Positions 1 through 5,912 are shown, counted from the stretch's first letter. The stretch is DNA of 5,912 nt from Bacteroidota bacterium (GCA_022564455.1 JADFLK010000151.1:1-5912); one strand, 5' to 3'. Made by a program: numbers and translations. Notes: generated from the letters alone by a model not told the origin.

Positions 1-247
1 GCGCCATCACGGGGCACCAGTGGCAAGTAGCATAGCCGATGGAGAGGAAAATGGGCTTGTCCTGCGCGCGCGCGGCCTCGAAGGCCTCCTCGCCCCACGG
101 ATACCAATCCACCGGGTTGTCGGCGTGCATCAGGAGGTATGGGCTGCTGGATTCGGAGAGGCGGTTCATGGCGGGCTGGGCCTCCTGCGCCGAGCAGCCG
201 GGCATTACGACAAGCAGCAACACGAGGAGGGAAGATCGCATGTGCAT
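1..247 (-). CDS. DUF255 / thioredoxin-like lipoprotein (YyaL/SSP411 family), N-terminal part only
   Basis: Reading the minus strand from the ATG at 247-245 gives 82 residues, open to the left edge, so only the N-terminus is present. Residues 1-18 look like a lipoprotein signal peptide: a hydrophobic LLVLLLVVM core followed by PGC, with Cys18 as the likely lipidated residue. The box MPGC is not the textbook one. After a short linker the sequence is typical of the DUF255 family: NRL, then SSPYLL, then [16 protein letters not shown] (residues 41-56), then [16 protein letters not shown] (63-78). The CxxC (Cys75, Cys78) sits where this family has its thioredoxin-like site. In members I know the motif continues CHWCHVM; here it reads CHWCPVM, with Pro at the second His position. 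A second ATG at 241-239 is an equally possible start; neither has a clear ribosome binding site. The rest of the family (a large alpha/alpha-barrel region) lies outside the window. The exact substrate is unknown for the family. Confidence 0.88.
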   Translation of the reverse strand, partial: MHMRSSLLVLLLVVMPGCSAQEAQPAMNRLSESSSPYLLMHADNPVDWYPWGEEAFEAARAQDKPIFLSIGYATCHWCPVMA

Positions 248-374
248 AGAAGATCAAGGGAGACAGTGGACGGCGCGACGAACGAGGCGTTCCATCGTCG
301 GGTGAATGTAGGATGTCTGAGTTCAATCCGGGCAGATTGCGGCCGATACTACTTATTCCCCAACGCACCCATCC
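248..374. promoter_or_regulatory. Divergent intergenic region between the DUF255 and Sel1-like genes
   Basis: These 127 bases separate two divergent starts (247 minus, 375 plus), so promoters for both genes should lie here. For the plus-strand gene the best weak candidate is TTCAAT (322-327) and GATACT (345-350), 17 bases apart, matching the sigma-70 boxes at only about 3 and 4 of 6 positions. No good Bacteroidota-type TAnnTTTG box is seen. A small inverted repeat, CGACGA (276-281) and TCGTCG (295-300), could form a hairpin and may be chance in GC-rich DNA. Neither start has a Shine-Dalgarno sequence. The region's role is inferred from gene orientation, not from strong motifs. Confidence 0.4.
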
Positions 375-1193
375 ATGCGTACTGGTTTTCTATGCTTCTT
401 TCTGATCGTTGGTCTAGCCGCGTGCGACGCCGAAGCCGATCTGACGCCTGACGAAGCCTACGAGCAGGCCCGAGCAGCGATGGTAGCTCGCGATGCCTCA
501 GAAGCCATGAAGCTACTCCGCGCGGCAGCGGCACAGGACCATCTGGAGGCTACGGCCATGCTCGCGGATACCTACGCGAGCGGCCAGCTAACCCCACGAG
601 CGGTTGAGCCAAACATCCAGCGAAGTGAGGGCACCATCATTCTGCCAATTCGCGTGCTTCCAGGCCAAGCCCGTAGATGGAGGCGTAGGTTTGACGCGCT
701 CTTAGAGGACAGACTCGCCACAGAGGACCAGGACGCGATGCTACTGCAGGCCGGGCGACTCTTCGATCAGGATCGCCGAAACCCTGCGCTAGACGACTAT
801 ACACGAGCCATGTCGCTGTTGACGACTGCTGCCGAACGAGGAAATGCAAGCGCCGCTATTCAACTGGCAGTGAAGTTGAGGCATACGGAGCCGGAAGCAT
901 CCGAGCGCTGGATTACACTGGCCGTGGAGCTAGGCCATCCACAGGCGTGCATCATGCGCGTCACACTCTTGAGATACGAGGACGTTATTCTCGAATCTGC
1001 ACGCGACCTGGAAGATTACATGGCCCGAATGGGCGCATGCGGAGCAGAGGCAACAATCACCGGCATTGCGTTCACTTTTGTCTTAGAGGTTTACTCAGCC
1101 GCTGAACAGGGCGACGCAGGTGCGCAGGCCACACTCGACTCTCTGGAGACCACAGGCGTGCTTGATCATTTCCCTGAACTTGCGAATAGCTGA
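375..1193 (+). CDS. Sel1/TPR-like repeat lipoprotein
   Basis: A 272-residue protein. Residues 1-17 form a lipoprotein signal peptide: Arg2, a hydrophobic stretch FLCFFLIVG, then the lipobox LAAC with Cys17 as the lipidated residue. The mature part is helical and alanine-rich and carries degenerate Sel1/TPR-like repeats: residues about 36-70 (AMKLLRAAAAQDHLEATAML), about 140-168 (AMSLLTTAAERGNASAAIQL), about 176-195 (ITLAVELGHPQA) and about 237-256 (VYSAAEQGDAGAQATL). The segment 75-115 lacks the repeat pattern and is basic (RRWRRR at 100-105). Such repeats usually serve as protein-protein scaffolds; no catalytic motif is visible, and the partner is unknown. The ATG at 375 is the first in frame after an in-frame TGA at 318-320, and the signal peptide supports it, although no Shine-Dalgarno is present. 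It runs convergently toward the serine hydrolase gene, with only 4 bases between its TGA and the restored hydrolase stop. Confidence 0.82.
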   Translation: MRTGFLCFFLIVGLAACDAEADLTPDEAYEQARAAMVARDASEAMKLLRAAAAQDHLEATAMLADTYASGQLTPRAVEPNIQRSEGTIILPIRVLPGQARRWRRRFDALLEDRLATEDQDAMLLQAGRLFDQDRRNPALDDYTRAMSLLTTAAERGNASAAIQLAVKLRHTEPEASERWITLAVELGHPQACIMRVTLLRYEDVILESARDLEDYMARMGACGAEATITGIAFTFVLEVYSAAEQGDAGAQATLDSLETTGVLDHFPELANS

Positions 1194-1197
1194 CCCG

Positions 1198-1310
1198 CTA
1201 CTCCCCCAACCGCTGCCGCACCATATCCCTGAAGTCAGGATCAACGAGCAGGCGCATCTCAAACTGCTGATGCGCCGCTGTGCTCGACCACGAACCGAAC
1301 ACGCCGGCCC
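1198..1310 (-). pseudogene. Displaced C-terminus of the serine hydrolase (other frame)
   Basis: Removing one G from the minus-strand GGG run (plus-strand CCC at 1308-1310) lets the hydrolase read on from GLP (residues 332-334) into AGVFGSWSSTAAHQQFE and then MRLLVDPDFRDMVRQRLGE, ending at TAG 1200-1198. That gives a 370-residue protein with an amphipathic, charged C-terminal helix, as expected for the last helix of this fold. The tail would also end just 4 bases from the stop of the convergent gene, a tidy gene border. The given frame instead stops early at 1259 with low-complexity residues. Whether the extra base is a sequencing error in a short homopolymer or a true mutation cannot be decided from the sequence. 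Confidence 0.75.
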
Positions 1311-2311
1311 GGAAGCCCTTCCGTAAACAACGCGAGCACGGCGGCAGAAGGATCACGTCCGGTAGCATTCTGAGTTCTGGCATCCACGACGTAGGTTGAT
1401 GTAAGAATGCCCGCCAACGATCCGCTTTGGGTAGCCAACTGATCGAACCCCTGCGGGACGCCGGGGTTGTCCATCGGCCAGTCGAGAAAGGTGAGCATGG
1501 TCGCTGAAACTTGCTCGGAGATCAATTCTCCCTGGTAAGCCTTGGCCATCAACCCGGCGTACTCGCGCGCGGATCCGGCCGGGAACGAAAGGGCGGCGGC
1601 GGACTGTGCGTCGTAGCTCATCCGGGCGGTCATCCCCTCCATCCACTCACCCATGTCGTCAGAGAAGTTCTCGCTGGCGCGCAAGCCGTGGGCGAACATC
1701 CATGCCCGGTCATCCGGCTGGTCGGGGTAGATGGATGGATTTTCGCCTTCGATGTGGGGCTGATCCCAGTTCAGAAACACCCCGCTGATGGGCACCGGCC
1801 CATCGGCGTAGCGTAGGCCGAGGCGCTCCGGCAGCGCGTCCATCGCCTCGCGGCCAAAACGGACGATCAGGTAGTCGGCGGCGGCGTTGTCGCTGAAGCG
1901 GATCATGGCCTCGGCGATTTCAGACAGAGTGAGTTTGTCGTTCTCCAGACGCCCCGCGTCCCTTGATGCCGTCACCGCTGCTGCATGTGCGCCGCCGTCC
2001 GTTCCATGGAAAAAGTAGGCTTCCACAGAATCCAGCGGGACCAACTCCTCCGGGTCCAACTCGCTTTCTTCTACACGCCTGGCATACTCCGCAAGAACCA
2101 GAATCTTAATAGTCGAAGCCAACGGCCGCTTCACGTCGGCATTGTGGTAGAGGCCACCCTCCGGGTCATCCAGCGAATAGACGACCAGAGACACATCGTG
2201 CGGGCGCTCGGCAAGCACGTTCAGGATGGCCTCGGCTGGATCGTCTTGTGCGCAAACCGATGGGCAAGCGAGGGCGAAAGCAGCCAGAAGCAGCAGAAAA
2301 TGCTGGATCAT
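1259..2311 (-). CDS. Class-A beta-lactamase-like serine hydrolase, C-terminus altered by an apparent frameshift
   Basis: As given, the frame encodes 350 residues. Residues 1-21 are a probable export signal (LLLLAAFALA, possible cleavage after VCA); a lipoprotein reading with Cys16 or Cys20 is weaker. The fold signature is that of penicillin-interacting serine hydrolases (PF13354 type): catalytic SxxK as S66-T-I-K69 in RPLASTIK, and the SDN motif at S140-D-N142 in RFSDNAAADYL. The third motif, normally KTG or KSG, reads QSG (295-297) in QSGSLAGILTSTYVVD. Loss of that lysine, and no antibiotic-resistance context, argue for a non-resistance hydrolase, perhaps acting on peptidoglycan or a peptide; the substrate is unknown. 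Residues after about Pro334 (GRRVRFVV to the stop) look unnatural and arginine/valine-rich, while a plausible C-terminus continues in another frame to 1198. The start ATG overlaps the stop of the upstream channel gene by ATGA, which implies translational coupling; no separate ribosome binding site is seen. Confidence 0.85.
   Translation of the reverse strand: MIQHFLLLLAAFALACPSVCAQDDPAEAILNVLAERPHDVSLVVYSLDDPEGGLYHNADVKRPLASTIKILVLAEYARRVEESELDPEELVPLDSVEAYFFHGTDGGAHAAAVTASRDAGRLENDKLTLSEIAEAMIRFSDNAAADYLIVRFGREAMDALPERLGLRYADGPVPISGVFLNWDQPHIEGENPSIYPDQPDDRAWMFAHGLRASENFSDDMGEWMEGMTARMSYDAQSAAALSFPAGSAREYAGLMAKAYQGELISEQVSATMLTFLDWPMDNPGVPQGFDQLATQSGSLAGILTSTYVVDARTQNATGRDPSAAVLALFTEGLPGRRVRFVVEHSGASAV
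2308..2311 (-). promoter_or_regulatory. ATGA stop-start overlap coupling the channel and hydrolase genes
   Basis: On the minus strand the hydrolase ATG (2311-2309) overlaps the TGA stop of the channel gene (2310-2308). This four-base overlap is the classic arrangement for re-initiation by the terminating ribosome. The DNA just upstream has no Shine-Dalgarno, so the downstream gene probably depends on translation of the upstream one. It is strong evidence that the two genes share one transcript. Confidence 0.8.
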
Positions 2312-3501
2312 TGCACGTCGGGTTCGATGGAAGGCGGCGGTTCAGGCACGGCAGTGAGACCAGACGCTCCAGGCTGCGCTCCAGGAAGCACCCCGGGTTT
2401 ACCCTCAATGGCGTTTTGGAAGATGCGCCGCGTTGGGTAGGCGAATTCGATGTCGTCGTGTAGGGCGAAGCCGTCGAGGATGGCCTCCCAAATCGTCTGT
2501 TCACTTCCACGTCGGCGACGGGGCTCCACGAGGTAGCGCATCGTCAATTCTACGCCGGAGTCCCGCACCGACGTGTAGACGGTCGGCGTGAGCTTGGAGT
2601 AGAAGATGAGGAACTCCTGCGCCTCGCGGCGGAGCTTTCGCTCGGCGTCTTCAGTGAGCTTATTGCCGTGCTCGTTGGCGATGTCGAACATGATCCGCTT
2701 GGCCGCCCGCCAGTTGCTCTCGAACGAAACGAGCACCGGGATCTCGTTCCAGACGTAAGGGAAGCCGCGCGTGAAGTTGATCACTGAGTCCGTGAACAAC
2801 CAGCCGTTCGGAAGGTGGATAATCCGACCGGTGGATTGGCTCGCGGCGAACTCCGTGCCCACCTCAAGCAGCGTAAACACAAAAACGCTCTGGTCGATTA
2901 CATCACCGGTGTGGCCGCGAATGGTGATACGGTCGCCGGGGACGAACGGGCGCTTCCACACGATGAACAGCCACCCTGCAATACTGGTAAGCGGATCCTT
3001 CAGAGCAATGGCGATACCGGCCGACAGCAGGCCGAAGAACGTGGCCAGCGAGCCGACCGCCCCCACCCAGATCCTGAAAAACACAAAGGCGCCGACAAAG
3101 ACGGCCACGTAGGCAGACGTCTTTCGCCACTGGTAACGGGCTCGTACGTCTATCGAACTGCGACGGTAGACCAGGCGCAAAACCAGCAAGCGAATCGCCC
3201 AGATGACGGCTACGGCGAGCGCCGACCACATCAGGCTGATCAGTATCTCCTTGCTGAACCCCGTCACGTTCTGTATCCCTCCAAGCACCCCTTCAAACGC
3301 TCCCGATACCACCTCCACGGTGTCGGACTCCTTCGCGCGCAGGTAGGCCTCGCGGAGGGCGCTCGTTGAGTCTTCGACCAGGACGGGCTCGTTCGCCAGC
3401 AAGTCCGCAACAGCCGCACTATCTGCGGATTGCCCTTGTGCGTTCTCGAACGAATCGCGCAGGGCGATTTTGAGGGAATCCGACTGGAGGAAAGCGAACA
3501 T
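2308..3501 (-). CDS. MscS-family small-conductance mechanosensitive ion channel
   Basis: A 397-residue inner-membrane channel expected to open under membrane tension and release solutes during hypo-osmotic shock. Residues 1-85 are a soluble, acidic N-terminal segment without a signal peptide. Predicted membrane helices follow at about 86-112 and 127-149, then the pore-lining TM3 and its extension at about 150-182 (GSLATFFGLLSAGIAIALKD). The beta domain starts with the family hallmark RPFVPGDRITIRGHTGDVID (184-203). IHLPNGWLFTDSVINFTRG (228-246) is the typical 'PN...N.T' stretch. The C-terminal alpha/beta domain ends with IEFAYPTRRIF (351-361), matching the usual 'I.FPYPT' end. A Pro-rich tail (366-397) follows. 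The length is above E. coli MscS (286 residues), with the extra residues mainly at the two ends. The ATG at 3501 is fixed by an in-frame TAA only four codons upstream. Its stop overlaps the hydrolase start. Which MscS subfamily it belongs to cannot be told from sequence reading alone. Confidence 0.93.
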   Translation of the reverse strand: MFAFLQSDSLKIALRDSFENAQGQSADSAAVADLLANEPVLVEDSTSALREAYLRAKESDTVEVVSGAFEGVLGGIQNVTGFSKEILISLMWSALAVAVIWAIRLLVLRLVYRRSSIDVRARYQWRKTSAYVAVFVGAFVFFRIWVGAVGSLATFFGLLSAGIAIALKDPLTSIAGWLFIVWKRPFVPGDRITIRGHTGDVIDQSVFVFTLLEVGTEFAASQSTGRIIHLPNGWLFTDSVINFTRGFPYVWNEIPVLVSFESNWRAAKRIMFDIANEHGNKLTEDAERKLRREAQEFLIFYSKLTPTVYTSVRDSGVELTMRYLVEPRRRRGSEQTIWEAILDGFALHDDIEFAYPTRRIFQNAIEGKPGVLPGAQPGASGLTAVPEPPPSIEPDVQ

Positions 3502-3547
3502 GGGGAGGCGTTACCGTTTTGCCTCAATGTAGAGCACGCTTCGCGTG

Positions 3548-3571
3548 ATTACGTGAGTACGTGTTTACGTG
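3548..3571 (+). repeat. Three tandem NNTACGTG octamers
   Basis: Three octamers follow each other without gaps: ATTACGTG (3548-3555), AGTACGTG (3556-3563) and TTTACGTG (3564-3571). The core TACGTG is identical in all three and contains the palindrome ACGT. The octamer phase does not match a full helical turn. They lie 47-70 bases upstream of the channel start. They could be a transcription-factor binding array or the remnant of a short dispersed repeat; the sequence alone does not decide. Confidence 0.7.
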
Positions 3572-3668
3572 TGGGGAGAACCTTGCATGGATTCGCCCTG
3601 ATAGTAAACGCGCAACCGCTCGAAGATCTATACGTGCATCACTTACACATCAGGTAATCACGTACTCA
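3554..3668. repeat. 10-bp inverted repeat and extra TACGTG copies spanning the intergenic region
   Basis: TGAGTACGTG at 3554-3563 recurs as its exact reverse complement CACGTACTCA at 3659-3668, directly after the carboxypeptidase stop. A second shared word, GTGATTAC (3545-3552), also recurs inverted as GTAATCAC (3654-3661), but in the opposite order relative to the first word. A further direct octamer, TATACGTG, lies at 3629-3636. In total five TACGTG cores fall within about 120 bases. The permuted order suggests both arms are pieces of a longer repeated unit built from alternating GATTAC/GAGTAC-type words, rather than one simple stem. Confidence 0.6.
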
Positions 3669-3669
3669 A

Positions 3670-5912
3670 TCAAAACACACCGCCGAAGAACACGGCGTTC
3701 AGCAGCAACCCGTCCGTACCGTACCAGAAGGCGCGGAAGGCGGGCTCGAAGTCCATCACCACGATGTGGCCGTCCCCCTGCTCCGCAGCCATGATGGCAG
3801 ATTTTCCGGCCAGCCGCTCGAGGTTCTCGCCGGAGATGTAGCCGCTCAATAGAGGCTCGTCGGTGTAGACGCCTACGTCGTTACCGGCCGGCGTGATGCT
3901 CTCAAAAAAGAGCGTATTGGTTTTGAAGACGGCAACGCGGTTTGGGTGGCCAAAGCCGAGCGGGTGGGTGGTGTCCAGGTCAATCTCGAAGATGGCGCCG
4001 CTTATTTGCTGCGCGCCGGTCGTGGCCTCCTGATCGGCGTAGGGAATGCGCGTAGAGTCGGGCTCGGGCTCGTCCTGCTCGGCCTCCAGGAAACCATTCT
4101 CCGAGGCCCAGCCGGCCGCCTGGCCTGTGGCGATAAACGTACCGCCGCCGCGTACCCATTCGAGCAGAGCCTCCTTGTCGGCCTCTTCCATCTCCGACAA
4201 ACCACCAGCCACGATTGTAGTGTAACGGTCCAGGTCGAGTTGGGCGAGCCCGTCCTTGTCGATCAACGAGACAGGGATGTGCATGCGCTCACTGAGGAGA
4301 TGCCACGCCTCGCCGACACGATAGCTGCTCGTCCCCGGCCCGGAGAGCACGGCCACGCTCGGCTTTTCGAGCGTCGCGGCCGAGCGGCTGCCCAGGTCGG
4401 GGCCGCCCGGGGTGAGGCCGCTGGACACGGCCACAATTTCAACTCCGTCGGCGACTCTGGCTTCACGTACAAGCCGGTGGACTGTTTCCGAATCCACCTC
4501 CGCCTGCTGAACGGGGATGACAATGGTCCCTCTTTCAAAGGACCGGCGCGCGCCTGCTACCGTGGCCTCGAACGGCTCGAATGATAGACGAGCTACAATT
4601 CCTGCCTGCTGAAGCCGGTACAGGGCACGCGGCGTAAAGTAGTGGCCCCATGGCATCAGGTACGCGTAGGCCGCCTGTCGATCGCTTCCCTGGGCATTCG
4701 AGACGTTTGCCAACACTTCTCCACGAAGCCCGCCCATTCGCGAAACGGCGCCATATTCCAGTCCGAACGCGTACGGAAAAGTCCACGCCGAGACATCGTA
4801 GAACAGCGAGTCCTCGAAGGTCGTCACCTCCTCGAACATCGCCTTAATAAGTTGGGCCTGCGGCTGATCGAACGGAACGACGAAGGCCTTTCCGGGCTCG
4901 AAGCGCCGGCCGCCCGCCTCTACCGAGCGCGCCAACTCATACACCTGTATCCGATGGCGCCGGAGCGTTCGGGCCAACTCGGCCGCGCGTTGCGGGTAGC
5001 GATCCATCGCGACGACGTAGCCCTCAGCACCCGCGCGTCCGGCCACGTTCGGTGCATCTCGGTAGGTATCTCGCTGAAAACGTAGCAGCGCCTCACGGTT
5101 GGCCAGTACCCCTTCTAACGACGACAGCGAGGCAATGAACTGGTTGCGCACCGTCGTAGCGTAGTGCAACGTGCCGTAGGAGGTCGTCCGCTGCAGCGCC
5201 CGCGACGACGCCTGCTCGAAAAGGATGCCGACCGCGCCGTTCACATCAGGGTAGGTGGAGCCCTTTCCATAGTAGAAATCGTCAAACGACTCCTCGCTGT
5301 AGTACAACTGCCCGACGGCGTCGAAGGCCTCGGCATGGTGCTCGGCGATGGCTCCGGCGAGAACCTGATTCTGCTCAGGCGTGTTGGGATTGGTACGACT
5401 CGAGATGCCGGGCTGAAAGAAAAACGTGGCCTCCGCGCCCATCTCGTGGAAATCGCCAAGGAACTGCGGCCGCCAGTGGTGAAAGACCTCCAGGCGGCCG
5501 CGGCTCTCTGGAAGCTGAGCGGGAAGCCAGTCGCGATTGAGGTCGAAGAAGTAGTGGTTGGTGCGCCCGCCGGGCCACGCCTCGTTGTGCTCCCGGTCCT
5601 GCGTATCCAACGTCGGCGCAGCCGGGCTGCGGTAGCTGTTCGCCCAGTTCGTAAACCGGTCGCGCCCGTCCGGGTTGAGCATCGGGTCGATAATGACGAC
5701 TGCGTTGTTCAGCACTTCCTCAACGGCAGATCCTTGTCCGGCAGCCAGATGGTAGAGCGTCAGAAGCGCAGCCTCCGTACCGCTGGCTTCGTTGCCGTGA
5801 ACGCTGTAGGCGAGGTACGCCACCACCGGCATGTCGCCGATATCGTCCAGGAACAGGGTTCCACCGTCGGCCTGCTGAAAGCGGCCGAGGCCGAGCTGGA
5901 CGGGCCCGTTGA
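3670..5912 (-). CDS. M14-family zinc carboxypeptidase, N-terminus replaced at the window edge
   Basis: The frame is open from the right edge to TGA 3672-3670. Counting from Met at 5832-5830, 720 residues are peptidase-like. The M14 metal and catalytic residues are all present: zinc ligands H12-G-N-E15 (HxxE) and H129 in GDFHEMG; substrate-binding N53-PDG-R57 and N99-R100 in FDLNRDW; and the catalytic Glu at E206 in GILFEQASS. The domain (to about residue 245) is followed by a long C-terminal region typical of the large M14 proteins of Bacteroidota-like bacteria, with a Rossmann/glutamine-amidotransferase-like part at about 490-575 (VAVLSGPGTSSYRVGEAW, then TTIVAGG, then GGGTFIATG). Such proteins are normally exported and cut peptides from the C-terminal end. 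The signal peptide and first roughly 100 residues expected for the family are absent, because upstream of Met 5832 the frame continues into sequence resembling a sigma-54 activator. The Met at 5832 is internal to the domain and is not a believable natural start. No ribosome binding site can be assessed. Confidence 0.88.
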   Translation of the reverse strand, partial: NGPVQLGLGRFQQADGGTLFLDDIGDMPVVAYLAYSVHGNEASGTEAALLTLYHLAAGQGSAVEEVLNNAVVIIDPMLNPDGRDRFTNWANSYRSPAAPTLDTQDREHNEAWPGGRTNHYFFDLNRDWLPAQLPESRGRLEVFHHWRPQFLGDFHEMGAEATFFFQPGISSRTNPNTPEQNQVLAGAIAEHHAEAFDAVGQLYYSEESFDDFYYGKGSTYPDVNGAVGILFEQASSRALQRTTSYGTLHYATTVRNQFIASLSSLEGVLANREALLRFQRDTYRDAPNVAGRAGAEGYVVAMDRYPQRAAELARTLRRHRIQVYELARSVEAGGRRFEPGKAFVVPFDQPQAQLIKAMFEEVTTFEDSLFYDVSAWTFPYAFGLEYGAVSRMGGLRGEVLANVSNAQGSDRQAAYAYLMPWGHYFTPRALYRLQQAGIVARLSFEPFEATVAGARRSFERGTIVIPVQQAEVDSETVHRLVREARVADGVEIVAVSSGLTPGGPDLGSRSAATLEKPSVAVLSGPGTSSYRVGEAWHLLSERMHIPVSLIDKDGLAQLDLDRYTTIVAGGLSEMEEADKEALLEWVRGGGTFIATGQAAGWASENGFLEAEQDEPEPDSTRIPYADQEATTGAQQISGAIFEIDLDTTHPLGFGHPNRVAVFKTNTLFFESITPAGNDVGVYTDEPLLSGYISGENLERLAGKSAIMAAEQGDGHIVVMDFEPAFRAFWYGTDGLLLNAVFFGGVF
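5827..5912 (-). other. Fragment resembling a sigma-54-dependent (NtrC-type) AAA+ activator, in frame with the M14 peptidase
   Basis: The 26 codons between the right edge and Met 5832, plus the next two, read NGPVQLGL, then GRFQQADGG, then TLFLDDIGDMP. In NtrC-family activators the stretch after the GAFTGA loop reads closely like this: a G-R-F-(E/Q)-Q-A-D-G-G segment leading straight into Walker B, G-T-L-F-L-D-(E)-I-G-D-M-P. The only notable difference is Asp in place of the usual Walker B Glu. The leading NGP may be the tail of the loop itself. After 'GDMP' an activator would continue with a Q..LLRVL helix; here the sequence switches at once to VVAYLAYSVHGNE, the start of the M14 zinc site. 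The fragment therefore ends mid-domain. The identification is from remembered family patterns; the function of a fused product is doubtful. Confidence 0.78.

Larger units (their letters stand above)
3502..3669 (-). promoter_or_regulatory. Intergenic region upstream of the channel-hydrolase pair
   Basis: These 168 bases lie between the stop of the carboxypeptidase (3672-3670) and the channel start (3501). They should contain the promoter of the channel-hydrolase operon, unless it is read through from the peptidase. I find no convincing -35/-10 or TAnnTTTG/-33 pair, no ribosome binding site, and no hairpin followed by a T-run that would end the peptidase transcript. What stands out is a set of TACGTG-containing repeats, described separately, and a small perfect hairpin CACGC-TTC-GCGTG at 3535-3547. 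Confidence 0.4.

Noticed and set aside
276..300. Possible terminator or operator hairpin CGACGA...TCGTCG
   Set aside because: Six-base arms with a 13-base loop and no T-run on either strand; likely chance in GC-rich DNA and placed upstream of both genes, so not a terminator.
20..451. Plus-strand frame of 143 codons at the left end
   Set aside because: It overlaps the clear DUF255 N-terminus on the opposite strand and the start of the Sel1-like lipoprotein, and its protein resembles no family.
1259..2311. A true antibiotic-resistance beta-lactamase
   Set aside because: The KTG motif is replaced, the sequence pattern fits the wider PF13354 serine hydrolases, and the neighbours are housekeeping envelope genes with no mobile or resistance context.
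2815..3369. Plus-strand frame of 184 codons inside the MscS gene
   Set aside because: It is the antisense shadow of strongly recognisable MscS sequence; its product is Arg/His/Gln-rich with no motif.
3535..3668. CRISPR array or integration site
   Set aside because: Repeat units are only 8-10 bases, have no regular spacers, no cas genes are nearby, and no tRNA or integrase is present.
3946..4584. Open plus-strand frame of 212 codons opposite the M14 gene
   Set aside because: It lies wholly within the carboxypeptidase coding region, is Arg/Gly/Leu-rich in a way typical of antisense reading of GC-rich genes, and shows no domain or signal.

Overview
The window reads as chromosomal DNA from a GC-rich bacterium. 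The best guess is a Rhodothermota/Bacteroidota-like lineage. This rests on the gene families (DUF255 thioredoxin-like lipoprotein, GATase-tailed M14 carboxypeptidase, PF13354-type serine hydrolase), on the high density of secreted and lipidated proteins, and on the absence of recognisable Shine-Dalgarno sequences before any start. The taxonomic call is an inference, not proven. I see no rRNA, tRNA, CRISPR array or insertion sequence.

Layout, left to right. Positions 1-247 (minus) hold the N-terminus of a DUF255/thioredoxin-like lipoprotein cut by the window edge. Positions 248-374 are a divergent intergenic region. Positions 375-1193 (plus) encode a Sel1/TPR-like lipoprotein. Four bases after its stop comes the end of a convergent minus-strand pair: a class-A beta-lactamase-like serine hydrolase (start 2311) and, overlapping it by an ATGA, an MscS-family mechanosensitive channel (2308-3501). 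As given, the hydrolase frame is broken near 1308-1310: one extra base in a GGG run diverts it to a stop at 1259, while the natural-looking C-terminus continues in another frame to a stop at 1198. Positions 3502-3669 are an intergenic stretch carrying repeated NNTACGTG octamers in both orientations. Positions 3670 to the right edge (minus) are a large M14 zinc carboxypeptidase.

The most unusual point is at the right edge. The reading frame of the carboxypeptidase runs without a stop into about 28 residues that are not peptidase-like. They match the end of the GAFTGA region and the Walker B motif of a sigma-54-dependent (NtrC-type) AAA+ activator. The join lies at the shared 'DMP' residues. 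It cuts off the peptidase's own signal peptide and N-terminal region, and cuts the AAA+ domain in half. An assembly or amplification chimera is the simplest explanation; a real rearrangement is possible.

The genes share an envelope theme: two predicted lipoproteins, a probably exported serine hydrolase, an inner-membrane tension channel, and a peptidase family that is normally secreted. Only the hydrolase-channel pair has sequence evidence for being an operon. I see no convincing new defence or mobile system here.
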